DNA from: Pseudomonadales bacterium
Lineage (GTDB): Bacteria; Pseudomonadota; Gammaproteobacteria; Pseudomonadales; Azotimanducaceae
Direction: 5' to 3'
DNA length: 17,073 nucleotides
Assembly (NCBI GenBank): GCA_007128525.1
Contig: SKXG01000133.1
Location: 1 to 17,073, forward strand
In this document: one piece after another, positions 8,577 through 16,070 of the stretch
How positions within the stretch are numbered: the stretch's first letter is position 1
How the letters are laid out: every line of letters begins with the position of its first letter
Translations under genes and position numbers: made by a program
Notes under the pieces: model-generated
Seen by the model: only the letters and a program-made list of their open reading frames with translations
The model's database searches: none
Told to the model about the DNA's origin: nothing

Positions 8577-9665
8577 TCAGTCTGCTGGCCAGGTTCCGTC
8601 GGCCTGGGGTTTGATCCACAGGTGGCTGTACCAGTAGAAGGCGCCACGTACACCTGGCACCGGTGCCGTACAGCTGTAGGTGCTGCGGCCCGGAGGCAGG
8701 GTGTTGTTTGCCTGCAAGCGCAGTGTGCCGGTGTCAGCGTCCCGTTCCACGTCGACACCGCCCGGAATCGATGCGAAGCAGTTCACAGTGTCGATGTCCG
8801 GCTCGCCGCTCTGCAGGCGCAGCTCCAGCACCGGGTTGTCAGCGTCAGCGGCCAGCATCCGGTCACTCGGAGACAGCACGTCAATAGGAAGTGGGCGGGA
8901 TCTGACGCGCAGGCTGAAGTTGTCCAGATCCGCGTTTCCCATGGCAATGGCATGACGTGGCAGACTGAGTACGGGCGCATCTGATCCGATCGCCCCCGCG
9001 TGCCGGCCCATGCCGGTAAAGCCAAGATCTGCAATCAGCGCTTCAAGCCTGGCATCCGATTCGCCATAAGGATAGGCGAGCACCCTGATCGCGTTACCGG
9101 CCCGCTCTTCAATGCGGGCCTGTGCGGCCATGACTTCCTGCCGAACCGCTGTTTCCCATTCGTCTGTGTCCCTGTCGGTACGGATGCGCACCAGATTGGT
9201 GTGACTCAGTGTGTGATTCCCCATGCTGTTGCCGGCGTCTGCTATGGCGCGCAATTGTTCCCAAGTCATGTGTTCGGGGCGACCCCTGTCAATGTGATGG
9301 GGGCTGACAAACACAGTAAACGGATAGTCGATAGACCGCAGGCGTGGAAATGCTTCCTCATAGACAGACGCGTAAGCACCGTCGAAGGTCAGTGCCACTG
9401 CCCGTTCTGGCAGTGCATCCCCATTGTTGAGGCTGGCAAGCATGTCCTGCAGTGGCATGACATTGAAGTCGTTGTCCAGCAGGTACTGCAGGTGGTGCTC
9501 GAACGCTTCCGGCGGCACGCTGGTGCTGCGCGGTTTGGAATCGGAAACGTGCTGATACATCAGAACGACCCCGAAGTCCTGGCTGCCTTCGGCATGCACG
9601 CGGGCACTGACAGCAGTCAGGAGGCTGAGGCCGAGCGCAAAAATAATGATGCCGGTGACACGCAT
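8577..9665 (-). CDS. Exported polysaccharide deacetylase (NodB)-like protein with altered metal motif
   Basis: Exported protein of 362 residues with a carbohydrate esterase 4 (NodB) fold, the family that removes acetyl groups from chitin, peptidoglycan or exopolysaccharide. A signal peptide covers about residues 1-25 (ending ARVHA). Motif 1 reads LTFDGAY (92-98) instead of the usual TFDDGY, so the likely catalytic-base aspartate (Asp95) is present but the second, metal-binding aspartate is Gly96. Motif 2, HTLSH (151-155), supplies both metal-ligand histidines. Motif 3 is LAYPYGESD (196-204). From about 265 on there is a separate beta-rich segment with two cysteines (296 and 332) that could pair in the periplasm. 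I chose the ATG at 9665 because it opens the signal peptide; a GTG at 9704 would overlap the upstream gene. It is last in the apparent efflux operon. Activity is uncertain because of motif 1. Confidence 0.82.
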   Translation of the reverse strand: MRVTGIIIFALGLSLLTAVSARVHAEGSQDFGVVLMYQHVSDSKPRSTSVPPEAFEHHLQYLLDNDFNVMPLQDMLASLNNGDALPERAVALTFDGAYASVYEEAFPRLRSIDYPFTVFVSPHHIDRGRPEHMTWEQLRAIADAGNSMGNHTLSHTNLVRIRTDRDTDEWETAVRQEVMAAQARIEERAGNAIRVLAYPYGESDARLEALIADLGFTGMGRHAGAIGSDAPVLSLPRHAIAMGNADLDNFSLRVRSRPLPIDVLSPSDRMLAADADNPVLELRLQSGEPDIDTVNCFASIPGGVDVERDADTGTLRLQANNTLPPGRSTYSCTAPVPGVRGAFYWYSHLWIKPQADGTWPAD

Positions 9666-9678
9666 TGTCGGCTGCCGG

Positions 9679-10503
9679 TCAGTGGGTGCTTTGTTCAAGC
9701 ACACCTTCCTGATCGTCAGGATAGTCGAGACTGAGCAGGTCGTTCTGCCGGATCAGCGCTTTAATCTCGTTGACATAAGCCTGGCGCCGCTCCGAGTAAT
9801 AGAGCAGACCATCTGCCAGTTCCACACCGTCCAGCGGTTCATCATTCTCGCGCAGTGCCTGACGCATCAGCCGCAGGTCCCGATACTGCTCATGGCTGTT
9901 CAGGTTCAGAAAATAGCTGCGCACCGACCCGGCAACACTGTCGAAGCTGCGTACTTCATGGCGCCTGCCGGCACCTCGGGCTCTGGGTACCAGGCCGCAG
10001 CCCGGCACGAAACACCACTCACCGAACAGATTGTTGGCTTCCTGGGCAAAGCGTGACGTGCCCCAGCCGGACTCTTTCGCCGCCTGCGCCAGCACCAGCG
10101 AGGTCGGCAACTGATCAACGCGCTTCAACGCCAGCGCCAGTATTTCTTCCCAGTCTTCTGAGCTGGTGTCGATGCGATACATCGGCGCAATCTCGGCCAA
10201 GTGGCGACGTTGCCAGAAGCCTATATTGCCGCCTTGATCCAGGCGTTGTTTGATGCGGAGCAACAGGGCGCGTCTGTCAGCGTGTATGTCGTTTTGCTCA
10301 TCGACAAAGGGGAGCAGGTACGCAAAGAAGGCTGCGCGTCGCTCATCCGGCTGCGCATCCGACAGATCGGGCAGCGGCGGTGGTTCGGGCTCGGAAAGGA
10401 GCAGTGAAAGTACAACGAATCCGACAATTGCCAGTATCGGCGTTAACAGCAGTGCGGCCAATTTGCGCCGATCCGCTGTGGTAGTCGTAGATTCGCTCTG
10501 CAT
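9679..10503 (-). CDS. bax: Bax-like glucosaminidase-domain protein
   Basis: Probable membrane-anchored N-acetylglucosaminidase acting on peptidoglycan in the periplasm. It has 274 residues. One N-terminal membrane helix (about 15-36) is followed by a proline-rich linker (EPEPPPLPD) and the glucosaminidase domain (about 95-260). That domain contains LAQAAKESGWGTSRFA with the likely catalytic glutamate (about 144). It is followed by NNLFGEWCF, PGCGLVPRARGAGRRHEV and FDSVAGSVRSYFLNLNSH, all very close to E. coli Bax. I chose the ATG at 10503; a GTG at 10515 in the same frame would add four residues. It lies 21 bases after the RND permease stop and 13 bases before the deacetylase start, on the same strand as both, so it is probably co-transcribed with them. 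The link to efflux is not explained by sequence. Confidence 0.88.
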   Translation of the reverse strand: MQSESTTTTADRRKLAALLLTPILAIVGFVVLSLLLSEPEPPPLPDLSDAQPDERRAAFFAYLLPFVDEQNDIHADRRALLLRIKQRLDQGGNIGFWQRRHLAEIAPMYRIDTSSEDWEEILALALKRVDQLPTSLVLAQAAKESGWGTSRFAQEANNLFGEWCFVPGCGLVPRARGAGRRHEVRSFDSVAGSVRSYFLNLNSHEQYRDLRLMRQALRENDEPLDGVELADGLLYYSERRQAYVNEIKALIRQNDLLSLDYPDDQEGVLEQSTH

Positions 10504-10524
10504 AGGCAGCCACACGGTCCGTCG

Positions 10525-13500
10525 TTATGGTTTGTCCATCATACCGGCATTCTCTGGCATTGCATCCGCCGGTCTGTCGTACCCCTGAGGCGCTTTTCCG
10601 GTCAGGAAGCGGGTCAGTGACTCTGTAATCGCCTGCACAATGGCGTAGAGGCAGGGAATCAGCAGCAGGGTAAGAAACATCGCGGTTATCAGGCCGCCAA
10701 TGACGGCCAGTGCCAGCGGCTGCATGATGTCTGCACCGGCACCCATACCCAGCGCCAGTGGCGTCATACCCGCAACTGTGGTCAGTGTGGTCATCAGGAT
10801 TGGGCGTAAACGCACGCCGCCGGCTGCGACGATGGCGTTCTCGGTGGTCATGCCACTACGGCGACCGCGCTCGATATACTCAACGAGCAGGATGGCATTG
10901 TTGACGACGATACCGATCAGCAGAATCCCGCCCAGTAGTACCGGCGCACTGACAGAAGTGCTCGTCAGCCACAGCAGGCCGAGTATGCCAATCAATGCCA
11001 ATGGCGTTGCCGCCATGATGACGATCGGGTTGCTCAACCGCTCGTACTGTACGGCCAGGACGACAAAGACCAGAAAGGCCGCCAGCAATATAACCGTGGT
11101 CAGCTCCCGGTTGGTTTCCTGAATGGTCTCCCACTGGCCGCTGAGGACCAGGCTGTACTCATCCGGCATGTCAAAATCACGCAGGCGATTGCTGACTTCA
11201 TTCATCACCGTGCCGATATCCGAGACCTGGGTATTGATGTTGCCGTTGACCCGCAGAATGCGCCCCTGGTTTTCGCGCTCAATGTGCGCCGGCCCTTCAC
11301 TGAGACTGAAGCTGGCAAAGTCGGCGAGCATCACCGGGCCATAGTCCGTCTGCGCAATAATCAGGTTGCCGAGCTGGTCGGCATCTGCCGTTGCGGCACG
11401 TGGCAGCCTGACCCTGACGTCGTATTCGGCCCATCCGGTGGTGAATCGGGTCGGTACGGTGCCGTCTACCGCATCGCGAATGGCGCGGCCGGTATCTGCG
11501 GGATTCAGACCCAGTGCGGCGGCGCGCTCACGGTCAACATCAATTCGCAAAAGCGGGGTTCTGTCTTCGCGTCCGATCTGTACATCGTCGAGCCCTGGAA
11601 TGCCTTGCAGGGCACTGACCAGTTCACGACCAAGCGCCTGCAGCTCGCTCAATTCGTCACCGAGGATGCCGATCGAGAGATCATCACCTGTGGTGCCGAA
11701 GTGCAGGCCCTGAATGCGCGGCGCACGGACACCGATGCGCGCGCCTGGAATGTCCAGCTCATTGACCCGTGCCTGCAGTTCCGCGACCCAGCGCCCGGCT
11801 GGCCAATCCGGACGGGTTTCTGCGTCAGTCAGACGGACGCGGATGTTGGCGGTACCCGGGCGTTCGGAAATGACGCCGCCGGACAGGTGGCCACCAATCA
11901 GGGAGAAGACGGTATCCACATGCGGCATGCTGTTGATGGTGTCTTCCAGCATCCGCGCTGACGCGTTGTTGCCCTCCGGTGGCGTGCCGGCGGGCAATAT
12001 CATCCGTACACCAACCAGCCCGTCATCCACTTGCGGCAGGAACTCGGTGCCGAGGTCTCGAGCCAGCAGCAGGCTCAACGCCAGCAATACGGCGCTACCG
12101 GCCACCACGGACCAGCGCCAGCGAAGCAACATTGCCAACAGGCCGCGATAGGCCTGTGTCAGCTTTACCAGCCCGCGGTCAAACGCCTGATAGGGTCTTG
12201 ACTCGTGCAAGCCGGATCGAAAGCGGATTTTTGCAAGTTGGGCAGCCAGCATGGGCACCAGCGTCAGCGCGGCGGCCAACGACGCTATGATGGCGAAGGA
12301 GATGGTCAGAATCAGTTCCTGGAACACCAGTGCGGCCATGCCGGAGATCAGCAAGAAGGGCGCCACAGCAGCCAGGTTGGTTAACGTGCCCGCGGTGATG
12401 GCAGATACCACCTCATCGGCGCCTTCGTGCGCAGCGCTGTCCTCTGACTTGCCCAGCTTGTCCTTGTGCCGCGCAATGTTCTCAAGCATCACGATGGAGT
12501 TGTCGAGCAGCAGGCCAACCCCGAGTGCCAGTCCGCCCAGGCTCATGATGTTCAGGCTCAGCCCGCTCGCGCCCATCAAGGCAAAAGTCGCCATGACTGC
12601 CAGTGGAATGGACAGGCCAATGACAAAACTCTTGCGCAGACTGCCCAGAAAGCCGAGCACCACAATCATGGCCAGCGTGCCGCCCAGTATGGCTGCCGTG
12701 GTGACCGCCTGTAGTGAGCCACGCACAAAGAACGCTGCATCCTGAAACGGCTCGAACTCAATGTCATCCGGTATGAAGCCACTGCGCTCCAGCCTGTCGA
12801 GTGTACGGTGTACATCATCAACAACGCCCACAGTGTTGGCATCGGGCAGCTTGAATACCGAGAGTTGCGTTGCCGGTATGCCGTTCAGGCGCACAAACAG
12901 CCGCTGTTCACGGTAACCGTCACGGACTTCGGCCACTTCATCGAGCCGGACACGACGGTCGCTGTCCGGAATCTGCAGCTGAATGTTGGCAATGTCTTCG
13001 GTGCCACTGAAACGGCCGTCTGTGCGCGCCATGACATCAAAACTGTCAGATGTCACCTGGCCGGCAGCAATGTTGACGTTCTCGCGCTCCAGGACATTTG
13101 CGACATCCTGCAGTCGCATGCCGTAGGACTGCAGTCGTTCCTGGTCGACCACAACCTCCAGTTCGCGCACAAGTCCCCCGGCTGCTTCCACGCTGGCGAC
13201 ACCGTTGATGGAGATCAGCTGTGGGGCCAGGCGATGCTCGACCCAGTCCCGTACTTCACGTGGGGTGCGTACGCTGGATGAAAAACCGGCCTGAAAGACC
13301 GGGTCCTGCCCGGGGTCCAACTTGTAGAGCCTGGGCGGATCAATGTCCGCAGGCAATTGTGTCTTGGCAAGTTCCAGGCGCCGCGCCGCATCCTGCAAGG
13401 CCAGGTCGAGGTTGGTGCCGAAGTCGAAGACGAGATTGACGTTGGTTCGGCCCTCGGAGGCGCGGCTGTTGATCTCGGTGAGACCTTCGGTGCCGGCGAG

Positions 13501-13770
13501 CTGGCGTTCAAGCACGCGCGTGACCTGTTCCTCCATGATTTCCGGCGCCACGCCCGGATAGTTCACCGTCACCCGGATCATCGGATAGACGATTTCCGGC
13601 AACAGGTTGACGGCCAGACGGTCGATATAGAACAGGCCGAGGACCAGCACCACAGATGCAATCGCCAGCGTACCCACCGGTCGCCGGATCGCGCTGTGCG
13701 TCAGGCCCCGGTAATAGCGTGTGCCTCTGGTTGGCTCTGTATCCGGACCATGATCAAAAGTGTCGCTCAT
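10525..13770 (-). CDS. RND efflux transporter permease (AcrB/HAE1-type)
   Basis: Inner-membrane proton-driven efflux pump subunit, 1081 residues, full length for the family. The first helix (GTLAIASVVLVLGLF, about 34-47) leads into the conserved NLLPEIVYPMIRVTVNYPGVAP segment and the first periplasmic porter domain. TM4 carries GLLLDNSIVMLENIARH, with Asp423 as the proton-relay residue and Asn424 where AcrB has a second aspartate. TM10 carries IVVNNAILLVEYIERGR. The second porter domain lies between the two halves. Asp-Asn at TM4 is common in one branch of RND pumps, so function is not ruled out. An ATG at 13770 overlaps the adaptor stop as ATGA and is preferred to the ATG at 13779. Substrates cannot be read from the sequence. 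TM4 does not have the heavy-metal (CzcA) pattern. No outer-membrane channel gene is adjacent. Confidence 0.93.
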   Translation of the reverse strand: MSDTFDHGPDTEPTRGTRYYRGLTHSAIRRPVGTLAIASVVLVLGLFYIDRLAVNLLPEIVYPMIRVTVNYPGVAPEIMEEQVTRVLERQLAGTEGLTEINSRASEGRTNVNLVFDFGTNLDLALQDAARRLELAKTQLPADIDPPRLYKLDPGQDPVFQAGFSSSVRTPREVRDWVEHRLAPQLISINGVASVEAAGGLVRELEVVVDQERLQSYGMRLQDVANVLERENVNIAAGQVTSDSFDVMARTDGRFSGTEDIANIQLQIPDSDRRVRLDEVAEVRDGYREQRLFVRLNGIPATQLSVFKLPDANTVGVVDDVHRTLDRLERSGFIPDDIEFEPFQDAAFFVRGSLQAVTTAAILGGTLAMIVVLGFLGSLRKSFVIGLSIPLAVMATFALMGASGLSLNIMSLGGLALGVGLLLDNSIVMLENIARHKDKLGKSEDSAAHEGADEVVSAITAGTLTNLAAVAPFLLISGMAALVFQELILTISFAIIASLAAALTLVPMLAAQLAKIRFRSGLHESRPYQAFDRGLVKLTQAYRGLLAMLLRWRWSVVAGSAVLLALSLLLARDLGTEFLPQVDDGLVGVRMILPAGTPPEGNNASARMLEDTINSMPHVDTVFSLIGGHLSGGVISERPGTANIRVRLTDAETRPDWPAGRWVAELQARVNELDIPGARIGVRAPRIQGLHFGTTGDDLSIGILGDELSELQALGRELVSALQGIPGLDDVQIGREDRTPLLRIDVDRERAAALGLNPADTGRAIRDAVDGTVPTRFTTGWAEYDVRVRLPRAATADADQLGNLIIAQTDYGPVMLADFASFSLSEGPAHIERENQGRILRVNGNINTQVSDIGTVMNEVSNRLRDFDMPDEYSLVLSGQWETIQETNRELTTVILLAAFLVFVVLAVQYERLSNPIVIMAATPLALIGILGLLWLTSTSVSAPVLLGGILLIGIVVNNAILLVEYIERGRRSGMTTENAIVAAGGVRLRPILMTTLTTVAGMTPLALGMGAGADIMQPLALAVIGGLITAMFLTLLLIPCLYAIVQAITESLTRFLTGKAPQGYDRPADAMPENAGMMDKP

Positions 13771-14846
13771 TCGGTCCATCCCACGATGCGTACTCGTGTG
13801 CCTTCGCGCAGATCAAGCGGATTGCTGGCGACAACGCGGTCGCCAGCTTCCAGCCCGGACAGCACTTCGCGCCAGTTGTTTCGGGTGACGCCGGCCTCCA
13901 GCGTGCGTCGCTCGAGTTCGTCATCGTCATTGATCAGCATGACGTAGTGGTCACCGTTGCTGTCGGCAAGCGCCGGTGCTGGCACCGCCAGCCGGTCCGG
14001 TCGCCGGTCGACGTCCAGTCTTGCCCGCGCCAGGTAACCAGGGCGTATACCCGCTTCGGCGGCATCAGGCAGGGCGATTTCAACCTGGACCAGACGGCTG
14101 CGTTGTTCCGCCGCAGGAAATATGCGGCGGATCTCACCGTCCAGTGTGCCGTCCGGGCCCATGGCGTCCACCCGTACCTGAACCGGATCACCCACCTGAA
14201 GCTGGCCCATATCCAGTTCCGATATGCCCACCCGCAATACCAGATCAGACAGATCGGCGATTTCAAACAGCACGTCGTGACGGTTGACGGCTTCACCAGG
14301 TTCGATGTGACGGGCCAGTACGGTGCCCGGCTGCCGGACCTTGACCGTGCCGAAGTCGACCCGGGTCTGCCACAGCTCCACCTCGGCCGCTGCGATGTCG
14401 CGTTCTGCGCGTGCCGTGTCCAGACTGCCGCTGTCGATAAAGCCGTCCTGTTCGAGCAATTGCATCCGCGCCAGTGTGGATTCCCGCTCGTCGAGACGTG
14501 ACCGGGCACGACGCAGTTCAGCCTGCTGTTCACGGACATCAATGCGCGCCAGCACAGCACCGTTGTCGACCTGTTCTCCGGCATCCACATTGACTTCAGA
14601 CAGCACACCGTCGGCCTGGGCAGCAAGGCGGATGACACGGAAGGCTTCGACATTGGCAGAGACCTGGACGGTGCGACTGAGATCCCGCGGCCGGACTTCT
14701 GTCGCCTGCACGGGCAGCCGGAAACTGTTGCCGTCATCTCGGCTGCTGTCGGCCTCGTCTGCTGCGCTGCAACCGATGAGCCATGAAGCGGACATCGCCA
14801 GCAGCACGGTGCGCAAACGGACCGGCCAGGTGCCTGGCGTGGACAT
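13767..14846 (-). CDS. RND efflux periplasmic adaptor lipoprotein (membrane fusion protein)
   Basis: AcrA/MexA-type adaptor that would join the RND permease to an outer-membrane channel. It has 359 residues from the ATG. The signal peptide ends in a lipobox, WLIGC with Cys26, so it should be lipid-anchored. A lipoyl half-motif (AAQADGVLSEVNVDAGEQV) comes first, then a coiled-coil hairpin rich in Arg, Glu and Leu (about 115-155). The second lipoyl half is PGTVLARHIEPGEAVNRHD, followed by beta-barrel and membrane-proximal regions (LSGLEAGDRVVASN near the end). An AGGAGG site at 14859-14864 is 12 bases from this ATG but only six from an in-frame TTG at 14852, so the protein may begin two residues earlier. 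The stop overlaps the permease start, so the two are coupled. It is the first gene of the minus-strand operon. Confidence 0.92.
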   Translation of the reverse strand: MSTPGTWPVRLRTVLLAMSASWLIGCSAADEADSSRDDGNSFRLPVQATEVRPRDLSRTVQVSANVEAFRVIRLAAQADGVLSEVNVDAGEQVDNGAVLARIDVREQQAELRRARSRLDERESTLARMQLLEQDGFIDSGSLDTARAERDIAAAEVELWQTRVDFGTVKVRQPGTVLARHIEPGEAVNRHDVLFEIADLSDLVLRVGISELDMGQLQVGDPVQVRVDAMGPDGTLDGEIRRIFPAAEQRSRLVQVEIALPDAAEAGIRPGYLARARLDVDRRPDRLAVPAPALADSNGDHYVMLINDDDELERRTLEAGVTRNNWREVLSGLEAGDRVVASNPLDLREGTRVRIVGWTE

Positions 14847-14858
14847 TCTCAATTCGCA

Positions 14859-14864
14859 CCTCCT
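14859..14864 (-). promoter_or_regulatory. Ribosome binding site of the adaptor gene
   Basis: AGGAGG on the minus strand. It is spaced six bases from an in-frame TTG (14852) and 12 from the ATG (14846), so it favours the TTG if spacing decides. A run of seven C residues on the minus strand lies just upstream (about 14875-14881). Confidence 0.6.
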
Positions 14865-14969
14865 CGGCGGTGGTGGGGGGGCGGGCCCGTGCGGCTCCTG
14901 CAGACCTGCTTTATCGACTTGATCCACAGTTTACGATATCAGAAGGGTGGTAGGCAGCCGCGGACAGGG

Positions 14970-14991
14970 CAGGTAGCATCCAGCCTACCTG
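14970..14991. promoter_or_regulatory. Inverted repeat in divergent promoter region, possible operator
   Basis: CAGGTAG at 14970-14976 and CTACCTG at 14985-14991 form a perfect 7-bp dyad with an eight-base spacer. It lies between the divergent adaptor and epimerase-like genes, where promoters for both are expected. The geometry suits a dimeric repressor of the kind that often controls RND pumps, but no regulator gene is adjacent and no firm promoter boxes were found around it. The rest of the 161-base gap holds the adaptor ribosome site and nothing else I can name. Confidence 0.35.
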
Positions 14992-15007
14992 ACTTGGATT
15001 CGACAAT

Positions 15008-16021
15008 ATGCACAGGTTCCTGCTCACGTGGATGTTGTCCAACAAGCCGCATGACCCCGGTGGGCGCGCTGTGTTGCCGGCAGGACGTGGCCGCAAGGTG
15101 CTTGTCACCGGCGGCAGTGGTTTTATCGGCAAGCCGCTGGTCAATGCGCTGCTGGCGCGGCGCTTCTCTGTGCTGGTGCTGACACGCAATCCTGGTCGAG
15201 CCAGGCGTGGCATTGTTTCGGCGCGTGCTTATCAGGAAGCCGGTCAGTTGCGCTACGTTCAGCGCCTTGATGACATTGCTTCCGACCAGCAGATCGATCT
15301 CATCATCAACCTCGCCGGTGAATCCCTGAATACCCGCTGGACCGCAAAACGCAAAGCGGTGTTGCTCGACAGTCGGGTGCGAACCACTGAGGCACTGGCG
15401 GCACTGGTGGCGCGGCTTGAGGTGAAACCAACGCTCCTGATCAGTGGTTCCGCCGTCGGCTACTTTGGTCCGCAGGCTGAGGCAGCGCCGTTGGAAGAGG
15501 AGGCACCTTGGGTTGATTCCTTTTCACATCAGCTGTGCGCACAGTGGGAAGATGCCGCAAGCGAAATACGCGATCAGGGCGTTCGGGTTTGCATCGTCCG
15601 CCTGGGTGTGGTGCTGGGCCGACGTGGTGGTGCCTTGCTGGAGCTGCTGCGTTCCTTTGTATTTGGTGTGGCAGCGCCACTGGGCAGTGGTCAGCAGTGG
15701 CTGTCGTGGGTGCACATGGATGATGTTCTGAGCGCCATTGGACGTCTGATCTGTAATGGAGACAGTACCGGCGTGTACAACCTGACCGCTCCCAAACCGG
15801 TCACCAACGAAGACTTCGTGCAATGCTTGGCGGCCCGATTGCGCACCTGGCTGCGGCTGCCGCTGCCGGCGCCTGTGGTGCGTGCTCTGTTCGGTGAAAT
15901 GGGTGATGAGCTGTTGTTGTCCGGGCAGCGCGTGGTGCCTGCCAGGCTGCAGTCTGAAGGTTTTGTCTTCGGCTTTCCGACGCTGGACGATGCCCTGACG
16001 GATATACTGGGGCGATCCTGA
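15008..16021 (+). CDS. TIGR01777/YfcH-family NAD(P)-binding epimerase-like protein
   Basis: Cytoplasmic extended short-chain dehydrogenase/reductase-like protein of 337 residues from the first ATG. The Rossmann nucleotide-binding motif VLVTGGSGFIG is at 31-41. The hallmark of the TIGR01777 subgroup, NLAGESLNTRWTAKRK, follows near residue 97, then LISGSAVGYFG and the WLSWVHMDDV segment. The C-terminal part (about 270-325) matches the short DUF1731-type tail of the family, with VVPARLQSEGFVFGFPTLDDAL. The protein is usually about 300 residues and begins close to the Rossmann motif, so the first 20-28 residues here may not be translated. An in-frame GTG at 15071 has a GGTGGG site six bases upstream, while the ATG at 15008 has none I can see. 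The substrate is unknown. It is divergent from the efflux operon and stands alone. Confidence 0.9.
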   Translation: MHRFLLTWMLSNKPHDPGGRAVLPAGRGRKVLVTGGSGFIGKPLVNALLARRFSVLVLTRNPGRARRGIVSARAYQEAGQLRYVQRLDDIASDQQIDLIINLAGESLNTRWTAKRKAVLLDSRVRTTEALAALVARLEVKPTLLISGSAVGYFGPQAEAAPLEEEAPWVDSFSHQLCAQWEDAASEIRDQGVRVCIVRLGVVLGRRGGALLELLRSFVFGVAAPLGSGQQWLSWVHMDDVLSAIGRLICNGDSTGVYNLTAPKPVTNEDFVQCLAARLRTWLRLPLPAPVVRALFGEMGDELLLSGQRVVPARLQSEGFVFGFPTLDDALTDILGRS

Positions 16022-16070
16022 TCCGTTCGTGGCGCATGGTCGCGCTGCAGGGTTGTGTCACCTATTGGTG

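Noticed and set aside
8208..8984. Plus-strand frame spanning the intergenic region upstream of the mltD-like gene
   Set aside because: Most of it is antisense to the deacetylase-like gene, there is no ribosome site or family match, and the intergenic part shows no coding bias.
9000..9734. Plus-strand open frame (244 residues) opposite the deacetylase-like gene
   Set aside because: The minus strand carries clear NodB motifs and a signal peptide here; the plus frame shows none.
13656..14501. Plus-strand open frame (281 residues) opposite the RND adaptor
   Set aside because: It overlaps the well-supported adaptor and permease starts on the other strand and shows no recognisable domain.
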